Shown here piece by piece: positions 17,422 through 25,616 of a stretch of 64,000 bases of DNA. The first letter of the stretch is position 1, and each line of letters begins with the position of its first letter. Origin of the DNA: Flavobacteria bacterium RIFCSPLOWO2_12_FULL_35_11 (GTDB lineage Bacteria > Bacteroidota > Bacteroidia > Flavobacteriales > Flavobacteriaceae). The notes beneath the pieces are model-generated. The model was not told where the DNA came from, did no database searches, and saw only the letters and a list, made by a program, of their open reading frames with translations. Location: the NCBI GenBank assembly GCA_001800975.1, contig MGWK01000067.1:1-64000 (forward strand), in the 5' to 3' direction. The translations under genes were made by a program, and so were the position numbers.

Positions 17422-18363
17422 ATGAATTTCAGAACCAACATTCAGCTTCAAAAAGAAGAAAATCAGATTGATTATGCTTCTAAATTGCTGTTGATTGGTT
17501 CTTGCTTTTCGGAAAATATCAGCAAAAAACTGGCTTATTATAAATTTGATGTAGCCAGCAATCCGTTTGGTATTTTGTTCAATCCGAAAGCCATTGAAAC
17601 TTTAATTTTGAATTCATTAAATGAAAAGGAATATACTGAAAAGGATGTTTTTTTGTTAAATGGACGCTGGCATTGCTTCGATGCGCATTCCGATTTAAGC
17701 GCTACGGATAAAAATGAATTGCTTCAGAATTTAAACCTTGCTGTTAAATCGACCAATAAACGGCTAAAAGAAGCAACGCACATCCTCATTACGTTGGGAA
17801 CTTCTTTTACTTATCGATTTATTGAAACCAATGCCATTGTAGGCAATTGTCATAAAGTTCCACAAAAAAAGTTTGCAAAAGAATTGCTTTCAGTTGATGA
17901 AATTTCTGATTCATTAAAAAATATTTGCCATCAAATTTTAGCAATCAATCCGAAGGTAACTGTAGTTTTTACGGTAAGTCCGGTTCGCCACATCAAAGAT
18001 GGTTTTGTGGAAAATTCGCTGAGCAAAGCACATTTAATTTCAGCAATTCATGAAACTTTAAGCGTTTTTAATGGAAAGTATTTTCCTTCCTATGAAATGA
18101 TGATGGATGATTTGCGCGATTACCGCTTTTACAAAAGCGATATGATTCATCCCAACGAAACTGCCATCAATTATATCTGGGAAAATTTTAAAGACGTTTG
18201 GATGGCTGAAAATACGGCCTCCATCATGAAACAAGTTGACAGTATTCAAAAAGGCTTGGCGCACAAACCCTTCAATCCGGATTCGGAACAACACAAAGCT
18301 TTTTTGGCAGACTTACAGCAAAAAATACTTGTTTTGGAAAAAAAACTAAGGATTCAATTCTAA
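17422..18363 (+). CDS. GSCFA-domain protein (SGNH-hydrolase-like)
   Basis: 313 residues. The family name motif appears as IGSCFSENI near residue 28. It is followed by N-P-F-G-I-L-F-N-P, LITLGTSFTYRFIE, TVSPVRHIKDGFVEN (a typical third block) and DMIHPNETAINYIW near 245, which holds the Asp-x-x-His pair expected of SGNH/GDSL hydrolases. No signal peptide. The substrate of GSCFA proteins is not established. It is read from about 105 bases after alaS and ends at a perfect palindromic terminator. Confidence 0.93.
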   Translation: MNFRTNIQLQKEENQIDYASKLLLIGSCFSENISKKLAYYKFDVASNPFGILFNPKAIETLILNSLNEKEYTEKDVFLLNGRWHCFDAHSDLSATDKNELLQNLNLAVKSTNKRLKEATHILITLGTSFTYRFIETNAIVGNCHKVPQKKFAKELLSVDEISDSLKNICHQILAINPKVTVVFTVSPVRHIKDGFVENSLSKAHLISAIHETLSVFNGKYFPSYEMMMDDLRDYRFYKSDMIHPNETAINYIWENFKDVWMAENTASIMKQVDSIQKGLAHKPFNPDSEQHKAFLADLQQKILVLEKKLRIQF

Positions 18364-18364
18364 C

Positions 18365-18394
18365 AAAAAAGAGAGGCAATTGCCTCTCTTTTTT
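18365..18394. terminator. Bidirectional terminator
   Basis: A perfect 30-bp palindrome (arms AAAAAAGAGAGGCAA / TTGCCTCTCTTTTTT) between the convergent GSCFA and rhodanese genes. Each strand ends in six T. Confidence 0.88.
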
Positions 18395-18410
18395 AATCTG
18401 TTATTTGTTT

Positions 18411-18722
18411 TTATTCCACAAACTTGGCCACATTTTGCCAAGGACCGCCGTTAATCACGTCAATTCCCTGTTGCTTTAAAAATGAAGTTGCCTGTCCGCT
18501 TCTTGCACCGCTTCTGCAAACCGCAATTACTTTTTTATTCATTTTTTTGATCTCTGCAACTTTAGTTGGAATGGCATTTAACACCATGTTTTTTGAGCCT
18601 TTTACGTGCCCTTCTCTAAACTCTTCTGCAGTTCTTACATCAATAACTACAGCGCCTTCTTTTAAATATTCTTCAATTGAAGCTCCTGCATTTCCACCAC
18701 CAAATAATCCGAAAAAACTCAT
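18411..18722 (-). CDS. Rhodanese-like domain protein
   Basis: 103 residues, a single rhodanese domain: VVIDVRTAEEFREGHVKGS, then the active-site loop CRSGARSG with the catalytic cysteine. No signal peptide, so cytosolic. It could transfer sulfur from thiosulfate or a persulfide donor; the true substrate is not evident. Transcribed from the same strand as phhA, 67 bases away. Confidence 0.93.
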   Translation of the reverse strand: MSFFGLFGGGNAGASIEEYLKEGAVVIDVRTAEEFREGHVKGSKNMVLNAIPTKVAEIKKMNKKVIAVCRSGARSGQATSFLKQQGIDVINGGPWQNVAKFVE

Positions 18723-18789
18723 TCTTTTTAATTTTAAAATTTAGGCAAAGATAATTCAATAAAATGTTACATAGGTAACTATAGTTACG

Positions 18790-20535
18790 CTATTTTGAAA
18801 TAAGGCTAATTCCGTTGGCTATAAGTTGCTCGTGTTTTTTATTTTTTTTAAGCTGCATTAAATAGTTCAAAATTTCGGTTTCAATTTCCATATCTGACTG
18901 ATAAACAAGTTCATACATTTCTAAAGGCAATAACCAGTCTGAGGCGAAATTTGCTTTCAATTGTTCAAAAATCAAGTCAAATCCCAAGAAATCCACATCG
19001 CCAATTTTCCGCATTTCAGCGATTTCCTGATACATTTTATGCAACTCGATTTCTTCTTCTGAATAAGAAATTTTATGTGTTTTGGTGGCAGAAACCTCTC
19101 CCAAATCCTTAAAAGAATTAACAGAAGCCGGTCCTGCATGGGCAGAAATTATTTCTTTTCCCACCGCCATATCATAAATGCCCCATTCTGGTTTAAACAA
19201 TACAGTATCATTATGCGTTACAGTGCAATTTTTAAAAGAAATGAGTAAAATCTTTCCTTTTAAATCGCGCTTTCCTGTAATTACTTCACCTTCCACTTTG
19301 ATATTTCCTTCAAAAAGCAAGGTTGTTTTTTTGCCTTCATAGATTCCGTAAACCTCCAAATCCTTCGGAAACATATCTTCAATGGCCAAATTGATGCCTT
19401 TTAATTTTCCTAACGGACTCCCAAAACCTTCCAGATGATAATCGGTTCCGTGCCCAATTAATTCCTTGTCCCTGCTCGCCAAAGCAGTTGGCCCCGAGGT
19501 TTGGATATAAACCGGATTGCGGTTCTCATCAACAATCACATGGGCAAAAACTCCGGAAATTTGAAGGCCAGTACTCAGTTCCACCGTACCAATATTCTTG
19601 GATTTTATCAATTTTTGAACACCTGACAATCCGCCAGTTCTTAAGGCCATTTTATTGGCAAATTCTTCGAGCACAAAACTTAAGTGCGCAAAATCGGGCG
19701 TTACAAAAAGTTGTGGCTGAGGTTTGGTAATATCGAAATTTTGAGTAGCGGCATCAATGGAATATGGAACTTTTTTAACTTCGTTGGTCAAACATTTTTT
19801 GCTTTCGCCTATGGAAGAAAGCAATCCTGCTCCATATATTTTCGGATTTTCCAAGGTTCCGATTAAGCCGTATTCAACCGTCCACCAATGCAAATTCCGT
19901 ATTTGGGCCATTTCAGAAAGTTCGCCCATCGTATTTTGCAAATCTTCCACTTTTTGTTGCGCATTTTCAATTTCCGCTTCCGAAGAATTTGGATCTTCCT
20001 TTAAAATGGAAAGCAACCTAATTGCTTCATACATTTCATAATCTTCAGAAGAAGAAATTGCTTTGCAGCCAATTTCGCCAAATCTGCGCAAGTATTCGGC
20101 ATATTCGGGATTTGCGATTATTGGTGCGTGGCCAGCGGCTTCGTGAATAATATCTGGCGCCGGCGTATATTCAAGATGGTCAATCGTTCTGATATCAGAA
20201 GCAATTACCAGCACATTATAAGCCTGAAATTCCATAAAAGCATTGGGCGGAATAAATCCGTCCACAGAAACCGCTGCCCAGCCAATGTCTTTTAAAATGC
20301 GGTTCATTCCTTCCATTTTCGGAATTTCATCCTCGGAAATCCCTGTTTTTTTCAGTCCTTCCAAATACAATTCGTGCGCAACTTTACTTAAAAAATCAAT
20401 GTTCATTCGCATCACATAACGCCAAACCGCCTGATTTTGGGCTGTATATTCCTCATAAGGCTGCTTCACAATAAACTGGTGCAGGTGTTTTGGCAACCGT
20501 TCTGTAACTTTATTGAATTTAATCGTGTTTTTCAT
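18790..20535 (-). CDS. phhA: Phenylalanine 4-monooxygenase, long Bacteroidota form
   Basis: 581 residues, about twice the length of the proteobacterial enzyme. The aromatic amino acid hydroxylase core occupies roughly 20-300: iron ligands are the two His of PDIIHEAAGHAP and the Glu of WWTVEYGLIG. The remaining 280 residues form a C-terminal extension, beta-rich in the middle (GNIKVEGEVITGKRDLKGK) and helical at the end. The reaction is O2- and pterin-dependent conversion of Phe to Tyr. Monocistronic here. Role of the extension unknown; it is common in this phylum. Confidence 0.93.
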   Translation of the reverse strand: MKNTIKFNKVTERLPKHLHQFIVKQPYEEYTAQNQAVWRYVMRMNIDFLSKVAHELYLEGLKKTGISEDEIPKMEGMNRILKDIGWAAVSVDGFIPPNAFMEFQAYNVLVIASDIRTIDHLEYTPAPDIIHEAAGHAPIIANPEYAEYLRRFGEIGCKAISSSEDYEMYEAIRLLSILKEDPNSSEAEIENAQQKVEDLQNTMGELSEMAQIRNLHWWTVEYGLIGTLENPKIYGAGLLSSIGESKKCLTNEVKKVPYSIDAATQNFDITKPQPQLFVTPDFAHLSFVLEEFANKMALRTGGLSGVQKLIKSKNIGTVELSTGLQISGVFAHVIVDENRNPVYIQTSGPTALASRDKELIGHGTDYHLEGFGSPLGKLKGINLAIEDMFPKDLEVYGIYEGKKTTLLFEGNIKVEGEVITGKRDLKGKILLISFKNCTVTHNDTVLFKPEWGIYDMAVGKEIISAHAGPASVNSFKDLGEVSATKTHKISYSEEEIELHKMYQEIAEMRKIGDVDFLGFDLIFEQLKANFASDWLLPLEMYELVYQSDMEIETEILNYLMQLKKNKKHEQLIANGISLISK

Positions 20536-20725
20536 CTGTTTAAATTTTATTTTTTAGCGGTAACAGATGCTGTTCGCTATTAATCATTCCTTTATGTGTC
20601 AAAATTTGTAATGCTCGTTTCATTTAATGCTATTTACGCCGTGAATTTACAATTTTTAAAAATTCTGCCATTTGATTTATATAAAATAACGCTTGTTGCT
20701 TATATTTAGCCAAAATATAAAAAAT

Positions 20726-21496
20726 ATGTTTAGGGGAAATACAAAAGTTAAACTGTTGCTTGGCGTTGGTATTGTGTTGTTTACGTTGTTTCAATATTAT
20801 TCCAAAAGTGAGGTTAACGAATTTACGGGCAAAAAACAACATATTTCGCTGAGCACCGACGAGGAAATTGCCATCGGATTGCAAAGTGCGCCAGAAATGG
20901 CAAAACAACATGGCGGCTTGCATCCCGACCAAAAATCCCAGGATTTGGTGGATGAAATTGGCCAAAAACTGGTTCATAGCAGCGTTGCTAAAGAAACGGT
21001 TTATGCCTACGATTTTCATTTATTAGCCGATTCGCAGACAATTAATGCTTTTGCGCTTCCGGGCGGACAGGTTTTTATCACTTATGCTTTATTTTCAAAA
21101 TTAGAAAATGAAGACCAACTGGCCGGCGTTTTGGGTCACGAAATTGGCCATGTGGTTGGACGCCATTCGGCAGAACGTTTGGCAAAACAAGGATTGACAG
21201 AAGGAATTTTAAACGGCGTTGCCGTTGGCATCGATCCGAATACAGCACAGGGCGCAGCCGCCATCGCCAATGTGATCAACTTAAGTTATGGCAGGGATGA
21301 TGAATTGGAAAGTGATGAATTGGGCGTAAAATTTATGATTGATGCCGGTTACAATCCGGTTGAATTGATTGGTGTGATGCAAATTTTGAAAGATGCCGCC
21401 GGCCCAAATCAGGTTTCGGAAAGAATGAGCACACATCCCGATCCAGAAAACAGGATTGAAAAAATAAAGGCAGCCATTGAAAAGTACAAGAAATAA
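20726..21496 (+). CDS. M48 family metallopeptidase (periplasmic/membrane-associated)
   Basis: 256 residues from the ATG at 20726 (MFRGNTKVK). A hydrophobic anchor or signal (about 9-20) is followed by an M48 domain. The zinc motif is LGHEIGHVVGRHSAERL, with the third ligand Glu downstream in DDELESDELGVKFM. The family includes HtpX- and BepA-type proteases that remove misfolded envelope proteins. An in-frame ATG at 20693 would add 11 residues; it was not chosen because a TATATTTA -7-like box (20701-20708) lies between the two. Confidence 0.9.
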   Translation: MFRGNTKVKLLLGVGIVLFTLFQYYSKSEVNEFTGKKQHISLSTDEEIAIGLQSAPEMAKQHGGLHPDQKSQDLVDEIGQKLVHSSVAKETVYAYDFHLLADSQTINAFALPGGQVFITYALFSKLENEDQLAGVLGHEIGHVVGRHSAERLAKQGLTEGILNGVAVGIDPNTAQGAAAIANVINLSYGRDDELESDELGVKFMIDAGYNPVELIGVMQILKDAAGPNQVSERMSTHPDPENRIEKIKAAIEKYKK

Positions 21497-21513
21497 ATTG
21501 AATGAGAACGTTT

Positions 21514-21525
21514 AGGTCGCGACCT
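21514..21525. repeat. Perfect 12-bp palindrome AGGTCGCGACCT
   Basis: Found in the gap between the M48 gene and gpmI, followed by GTCCCTGCG. It is GC-rich against an AT-rich background and looks like a fragment of a short dispersed repeat. Confidence 0.4.
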
Positions 21526-21608
21526 GTCCCTGCGTTATATCGCAATCGTTTTAGTAAATTTCACAAGAATTTATGACGCAATCAAAAGCGCTTCAATTGA
21601 ATACTTCG

Positions 21609-21616
21609 TATCTTTG
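21609..21616 (+). promoter_or_regulatory. -7 promoter element of gpmI
   Basis: TATCTTTG fits TAnnTTTG exactly, 26 bases before the ATG at 21643. It shows that the GTG at 21616 is not the start. Confidence 0.55.
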
Positions 21617-21642
21617 TGTTTTTCAAAATAAACCCGATTTTT

Positions 21643-23160
21643 ATGCACAAAAAAGTGATTTTAATGATTTTAGACGGCTGGGGAATTACCCAAGACCCTA
21701 AAGTTTCCGCAATTTATAACGCAAAAACTTCTTATATAGACAGTTTGTACGGCAAGTACGCAAATGCAAGTTTGCGCACCGACGGAGAATATGTGGGTTT
21801 GCCGGAAGGACAAATGGGAAACAGTGAAGTTGGGCATATGAATTTAGGTGCCGGGAGAATTGTGTATCAGAACTTGGTTCGGGTAAATATGGCGGTTAAA
21901 AATAAAACGCTTGGGAAAGAAAAGGAATTGCTGGACGCAATCTCTTATGCGAAAAAAAACAATAAAAATATTCACTTGTTAGGATTGGTTTCCGACGGTG
22001 GCATACATTCGCATATTGATCATTTAAAAGGATTGCTGGATGTTGCCGCAGAACACAACTTGAAAAATGTGTTTTTGCATGCGTTTACCGACGGAAGGGA
22101 TTGTGACCCAAAATCGGGCATCAGTTTTATTGAAACCATTCAAAATTACATGAAGGAAACCACCGGCGAATTGGCTACCATTACCGGACGTTATTTTGCG
22201 ATGGACAGAGACAAGCGCTGGGAACGCATAAAATTGGCTTATGATGCGGTTGTAAATGCAATAGGCGTAAAAAGTACTGATGTCATTAAAAGCATGGAAG
22301 AAAGTTACGCCAATGATGTGACTGATGAGTTTATCAAACCCATCATTATGACCGATGAAAATGGCCATACGAAAACACAAATTAAGGCTGATGACGTGGT
22401 TATTTTCTTCAACTACAGAACAGATAGAGGGCGCGAACTTACAGAAGTTCTTACCCAAAAAGACTATCCTGATTTCGGAATGAAAACAATGCCGTTGTAT
22501 TATGTAACCTTAACCAGTTACGACGATACTTTCAAAAATATTCATGTGATTTACGAAACAGACAACCTGGAAAATACATTGGGTGAAGTGTTGGAAAAAG
22601 CCGGTAAAAAACAAATAAGAATCGCAGAATCAGAAAAATATCCGCACGTTACTTTTTTCTTTTCCGGCGGAAGGGAAAAACCATTTGAAAACGAAACCCG
22701 AATTTTATGTCCGTCCCCAAAAGTGGCCACTTACGATTTAAAACCAGAAATGAGCGCTTTTGACATTCGCGATGCCATTATTCCCGAATTGGACAAAAAG
22801 GAAGTCGATTTTGTGTGTTTAAACTTTGCCAATGGCGATATGGTTGGACATACAGGTGTTATGGAAGCAGCAATAAAAGCTTGCGAAGCCGTTGATAAAT
22901 GTGTGGAAGACGTGGTTGCCACCGCATTAAAAAACGATTATACCACCATCATCATTGCCGACCATGGAAATTGCGAAACGATGATAAATCCTGACGGAAC
23001 GCCAAATACATCACACACTACCAATCCGGTACCCGTAATTTTGGTGGATAAAGAACTGAAACATATTGATGATGGCGTTTTAGCTGATATTGCTCCTACC
23101 ATTCTGGAATTAATGGGAATAGAAAAACCGGAAGTAATGACGCGTCATTCCTTAATTTAA
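21643..23160 (+). CDS. gpmI: 2,3-bisphosphoglycerate-independent phosphoglycerate mutase
   Basis: 505 residues, normal length. N-terminal metal site LMILDGWG; the phosphoacceptor Ser is in GQMGNSEVGHMNLGAGR; TDGRDCDPKSG, TLTSYD and the C-terminal ANGDMVGHTG, IADHGNCE and TSHTTNPVPV supply further metal ligands. It interconverts 3- and 2-phosphoglycerate in glycolysis and gluconeogenesis and needs Mn2+. Start MHKKVILMILDGW; nine codons of upstream open frame begin at the promoter box and are excluded. Confidence 0.97.
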   Translation: MHKKVILMILDGWGITQDPKVSAIYNAKTSYIDSLYGKYANASLRTDGEYVGLPEGQMGNSEVGHMNLGAGRIVYQNLVRVNMAVKNKTLGKEKELLDAISYAKKNNKNIHLLGLVSDGGIHSHIDHLKGLLDVAAEHNLKNVFLHAFTDGRDCDPKSGISFIETIQNYMKETTGELATITGRYFAMDRDKRWERIKLAYDAVVNAIGVKSTDVIKSMEESYANDVTDEFIKPIIMTDENGHTKTQIKADDVVIFFNYRTDRGRELTEVLTQKDYPDFGMKTMPLYYVTLTSYDDTFKNIHVIYETDNLENTLGEVLEKAGKKQIRIAESEKYPHVTFFFSGGREKPFENETRILCPSPKVATYDLKPEMSAFDIRDAIIPELDKKEVDFVCLNFANGDMVGHTGVMEAAIKACEAVDKCVEDVVATALKNDYTTIIIADHGNCETMINPDGTPNTSHTTNPVPVILVDKELKHIDDGVLADIAPTILELMGIEKPEVMTRHSLI

Positions 23161-23165
23161 TTTTG
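23158..23165 (+). promoter_or_regulatory. -7 promoter element of the thioredoxin-fold gene
   Basis: TAATTTTG overlaps the gpmI stop codon and lies 30 bases before the ATG at 23196, so this gene can be transcribed apart from gpmI. Confidence 0.4.
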
Positions 23166-23195
23166 TAGTTTTACGGAACATTAAATTTTTACATC

Positions 23196-23720
23196 ATGAA
23201 AAATGTATTTTATTTCATCCTTATATTAAGTACTATGAGTTGTTCAGCTCAAAAAAAAACAGTGACCGCCGTAAAAGATCCCTCAGGAAATTTAATTGGC
23301 ATTGCCAATAAAGAAAGTTTTCTTGAAGCACCTTTTAATGAGTGGTTTACGCCAAATTACACTTCTTATGAAACAGACAAAGAAGTGATGGCAAAACTAA
23401 CGCCGCTTTTAAAAGATATCACCATAAAAGCATTTATGGGAACCTGGTGCGGCGACAGTAAAGAGCAAACACCCATTTTATATAAAATTTTGGATGAAGC
23501 TAAATTTAACTATGACCATTTAGAATTAATTACCGTAAACAGAAGTAAAGTAACACCCGATAATTTACAGGAAGGTTTCAACATTGAAAGAGTTCCTACT
23601 TTTATTATTTATAAAAATGACAAAGAAATTGGTCGTTTTGTTGAATATCCCAGAGAATCTGTTGAAGCTGATTTATTGAAAATCGTTAGCGGCCAACCAT
23701 ACAAACATTCTTACGAATAG
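23196..23720 (+). CDS. Thioredoxin-fold lipoprotein with a single active-site cysteine
   Basis: 174 residues. A hydrophobic signal ends in the lipobox-like STMSC (Cys16), so it is probably a lipoprotein. The thioredoxin-like core carries GTWCGDSKEQTP, which has only the first cysteine of a CxxC site, and the cis-Pro of ERVPTFIIYK. Single-Cys proteins of this type may act as peroxiredoxin-like or non-redox binding proteins. It lies 35 bases after gpmI and has its own -7-like element. Confidence 0.85.
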   Translation: MKNVFYFILILSTMSCSAQKKTVTAVKDPSGNLIGIANKESFLEAPFNEWFTPNYTSYETDKEVMAKLTPLLKDITIKAFMGTWCGDSKEQTPILYKILDEAKFNYDHLELITVNRSKVTPDNLQEGFNIERVPTFIIYKNDKEIGRFVEYPRESVEADLLKIVSGQPYKHSYE

Positions 23721-23726
23721 ACCCAA

Positions 23727-23795
23727 AAAAGTCAAAAATTAAAAGCTCAAAGGCGAAAGTTTAAAATTAATCTAAACTTTCACCTTTTGACTTTT
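23727..23795. terminator. Long imperfect hairpin between convergent genes
   Basis: Outer arms AAAAGTCAAAA/TTTTGACTTTT and inner arms GGCGAAAGTTTA/TAAACTTTCACC form a 69-base hairpin between the thioredoxin-fold gene and hypC. It probably ends transcription from both sides. A smaller inverted repeat (GACAG...CTGTC) follows at about 23801-23818. Confidence 0.6.
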
Positions 23796-23858
23796 AAACA
23801 GACAGGTTGCAATCTGTCAATACTTTCGGCTTAAATTTCCCCTTCGGAGGCTAGCGGC

Positions 23859-24104
23859 TTACTCCAAATCCTGAAGTTCCCCAAGTTGTTTTAGAATTTC
23901 AAAAGTTTTTGCGGCTTCTTCTTCATTGATGGTTGAAATTGCTGCGCCTACGTGAACCAACACATAATCGCCTACATTGGCTTCTGGAACCAAGGTTAGG
24001 CTCACTTCTTTTATGATTCCGTCAAAAGACACTTTTCCCATTCTAAAAGTTTCATCCAACTGAGAAGTAATTGCTATTAATTTTCCGGGAATTGATAAAC
24101 ACAT
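23859..24104 (-). CDS. hypC: Hydrogenase maturation chaperone HypC
   Basis: 81 residues with the canonical N-terminus MCLSIPGK; Cys2 binds the Fe(CN)2CO precursor. HypC carries iron between HypD and the hydrogenase large subunit. It is third in the hypA-hypB-hypC group, but a 109-base gap containing two dispersed repeats separates it from hypB. Confidence 0.96.
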   Translation of the reverse strand: MCLSIPGKLIAITSQLDETFRMGKVSFDGIIKEVSLTLVPEANVGDYVLVHVGAAISTINEEEAAKTFEILKQLGELQDLE

Positions 24105-24129
24105 GATGATTTACGATTTTTGATTTACG

Positions 24130-24154
24130 CCCTTCGACTCCGCTCAGGGTGACA
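24130..24154. repeat. Dispersed repeat in the hypB-hypC gap
   Basis: CCCTTCGACTCCGCTCAGGG plus TGACA matches a short repeat often seen between Bacteroidota genes. A related partial unit (GGTTACGCTCAATGACA) lies near 24186. Around it are AT-rich GATTTACGATTT units, which recur near 34555. Confidence 0.6.
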
Positions 24155-24213
24155 GATTTATAATTTACGATTTTTTTTGATTTCGGTTACGCTCAATGAC
24201 ATTTTTCAATCTT

Positions 24214-25014
24214 TCAACTTTGAGCTTTCAACTTTTTCAACCAGTTATACCAAGCTTCCATTCCTTTGCCCGTAGTTGCAGAAACTTCGAAAAACAGCAA
24301 TTTCGGATTTACCTGCAGTGCATATTTTTTGATGTTTTCAACATTGACGTTAACGTAAGGCAACAAGTCTATTTTGTTGATGATACAAATATCCGAAGTA
24401 TAAAACATATCGGGATATTTGATGGGCTTGTCTTCCCCTTCGGTGGTGCTTATTATGACAACGCGTTTGTTTTCGCCCAAATCAAACATTGACGGACAAA
24501 CCAAATTACCCACATTTTCTATCATTAAAACCGAATTGTCCTTCACATTTAGCTGTTTAACGGCTTCATAAACCATATCACTTTCCAAATGGCAGCCTTT
24601 TCCCGTATTTATCTGAATTACGGGAACATCGAGTGCCGCAATTCTGTTGGCATCATTTAAGGTTTGTTGGTCGCCTTCAATAACATAAAATGACATCTCC
24701 TCTTTTAAATCGGCCAAAGTGCGTTCCAAAAGTGTAGTTTTTCCCGAGCCCGGCGAACTCACCAAGTTTAGGGCGAATATATTTTTTGCTTCAAAATAGC
24801 CCCTGTTTCTTGCTGCTAAAAGCTGGTTGTTTTGAAGAATGTCTTGTTCAATTTCCAAAACTTTGTGTTGATGGTCGTGATCATGATGATGATCCCCATG
24901 CGAATGGGAATGACCATCGTGATGATGATGTTCCCCGTGAGAATGATGTTCTTCTCCAGGTTTTGAAATAACCGGTCCGTTATCTTCGGTGCCGCAGCCA
25001 CAAGTTCCACACAT
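24214..25014 (-). CDS. hypB: Hydrogenase nickel incorporation GTPase HypB
   Basis: 266 residues. The N-terminus has the high-affinity nickel site motif C-G-T-C-G-C-G (residues 2-8), then a histidine-rich stretch (about 21-52, more than 15 His). The GTPase domain follows with SSPGSGKTTLLE (P loop), the metal-binding C-H region GKGCHLESDM, ENVGNLVCPS and NKIDLLPYV. It delivers nickel with HypA to the large subunit. The long His tract suggests nickel storage as well. It lies 13 bases after hypA. Confidence 0.97.
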   Translation of the reverse strand: MCGTCGCGTEDNGPVISKPGEEHHSHGEHHHHDGHSHSHGDHHHDHDHQHKVLEIEQDILQNNQLLAARNRGYFEAKNIFALNLVSSPGSGKTTLLERTLADLKEEMSFYVIEGDQQTLNDANRIAALDVPVIQINTGKGCHLESDMVYEAVKQLNVKDNSVLMIENVGNLVCPSMFDLGENKRVVIISTTEGEDKPIKYPDMFYTSDICIINKIDLLPYVNVNVENIKKYALQVNPKLLFFEVSATTGKGMEAWYNWLKKLKAQS

Positions 25015-25027
25015 AATTAACTAATTT

Positions 25028-25369
25028 TTAAATGACTTCCAATGCTTTTACCCTCAATTCTTTTCCCTGCAAAATAGCTTTAAAATAACTTTGACAATAG
25101 GGACAAGGATCAAATAGGTTCTCCATCTCAAATTCAGTATCGCAATCAACGCACTTTCCTTTTCCTTTAATCACAACAATTTCTTTTTCGGCAAACTCAA
25201 GCACCGTGTCCTTAATGGCCGATTCCCATATAAAATTCAAAGAATCAAGTTCAATACCCGACAAAACACCTATTTCAAGTTCAATTTTTGTAACGCTGGT
25301 TGCCTTTGCTTTCGCTGTTTCATCTTCGGCAATTTTAACAATTCCCAATGCTATAGATAACTCGTGCAT
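25028..25369 (-). CDS. hypA: Hydrogenase nickel insertion protein HypA
   Basis: 113 residues. MHELSIA provides the N-terminal Met/His2 nickel site. The zinc site is two CxxC pairs, GKCVDCDTEF and DPCPYCQSY. HypA partners HypB for nickel insertion. First gene of the leftward hypABC group, divergent from the hydrogenase structural genes. Confidence 0.97.
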   Translation of the reverse strand: MHELSIALGIVKIAEDETAKAKATSVTKIELEIGVLSGIELDSLNFIWESAIKDTVLEFAEKEIVVIKGKGKCVDCDTEFEMENLFDPCPYCQSYFKAILQGKELRVKALEVI

Positions 25370-25390
25370 ACTTTAAAAAGGGTTTATTAT

Positions 25391-25398
25391 CAAATTTA
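25391..25398 (-). promoter_or_regulatory. -7 promoter element of hypABC
   Basis: On the minus strand TAAATTTG fits TAnnTTTG and lies about 22 bases before the hypA ATG. No clear -33 box at the preferred distance. Confidence 0.45.
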
Positions 25399-25545
25399 CA
25401 AATTATCTCCAAATAAATAACCGTAACAGAATTTTCCTATGCTATTTTTATTTGGTTTAAATAAGCATTAGAACTTAATTTTCCTTATTTTAAAACATTC
25501 TAAATTAAGCAGTTATGTTAAATTTATCCAAAAAAAATTGTACTT

Positions 25546-25553
25546 TAGATTTG
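25546..25553 (+). promoter_or_regulatory. -7 promoter element of the hydrogenase structural operon
   Basis: TAGATTTG fits TAnnTTTG. It implies a leader of about 55 bases to the ATG at 25617 and argues against an in-frame ATG at 25515. The roughly 245 bases between hypA and hyaA thus hold back-to-back promoters. No clear binding site for a regulator was recognised. Confidence 0.5.
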
Positions 25554-25616
25554 TGCTTTTTTCGAACCAAAAGCACACGAGTAAAAAGTCTTTTTCATTA
25601 CTTAAAAACTTTACTT

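Noticed and set aside
24786-25010. CRISPR-like short repeats (GATGATGAT and similar) in hypB
   Set aside because: These are codons for the His-rich tract of HypB, not an array with spacers.
25515-25616. Upstream extension of the hydrogenase small subunit
   Set aside because: It places 34 residues before the Tat signal and begins upstream of the promoter element at 25546.
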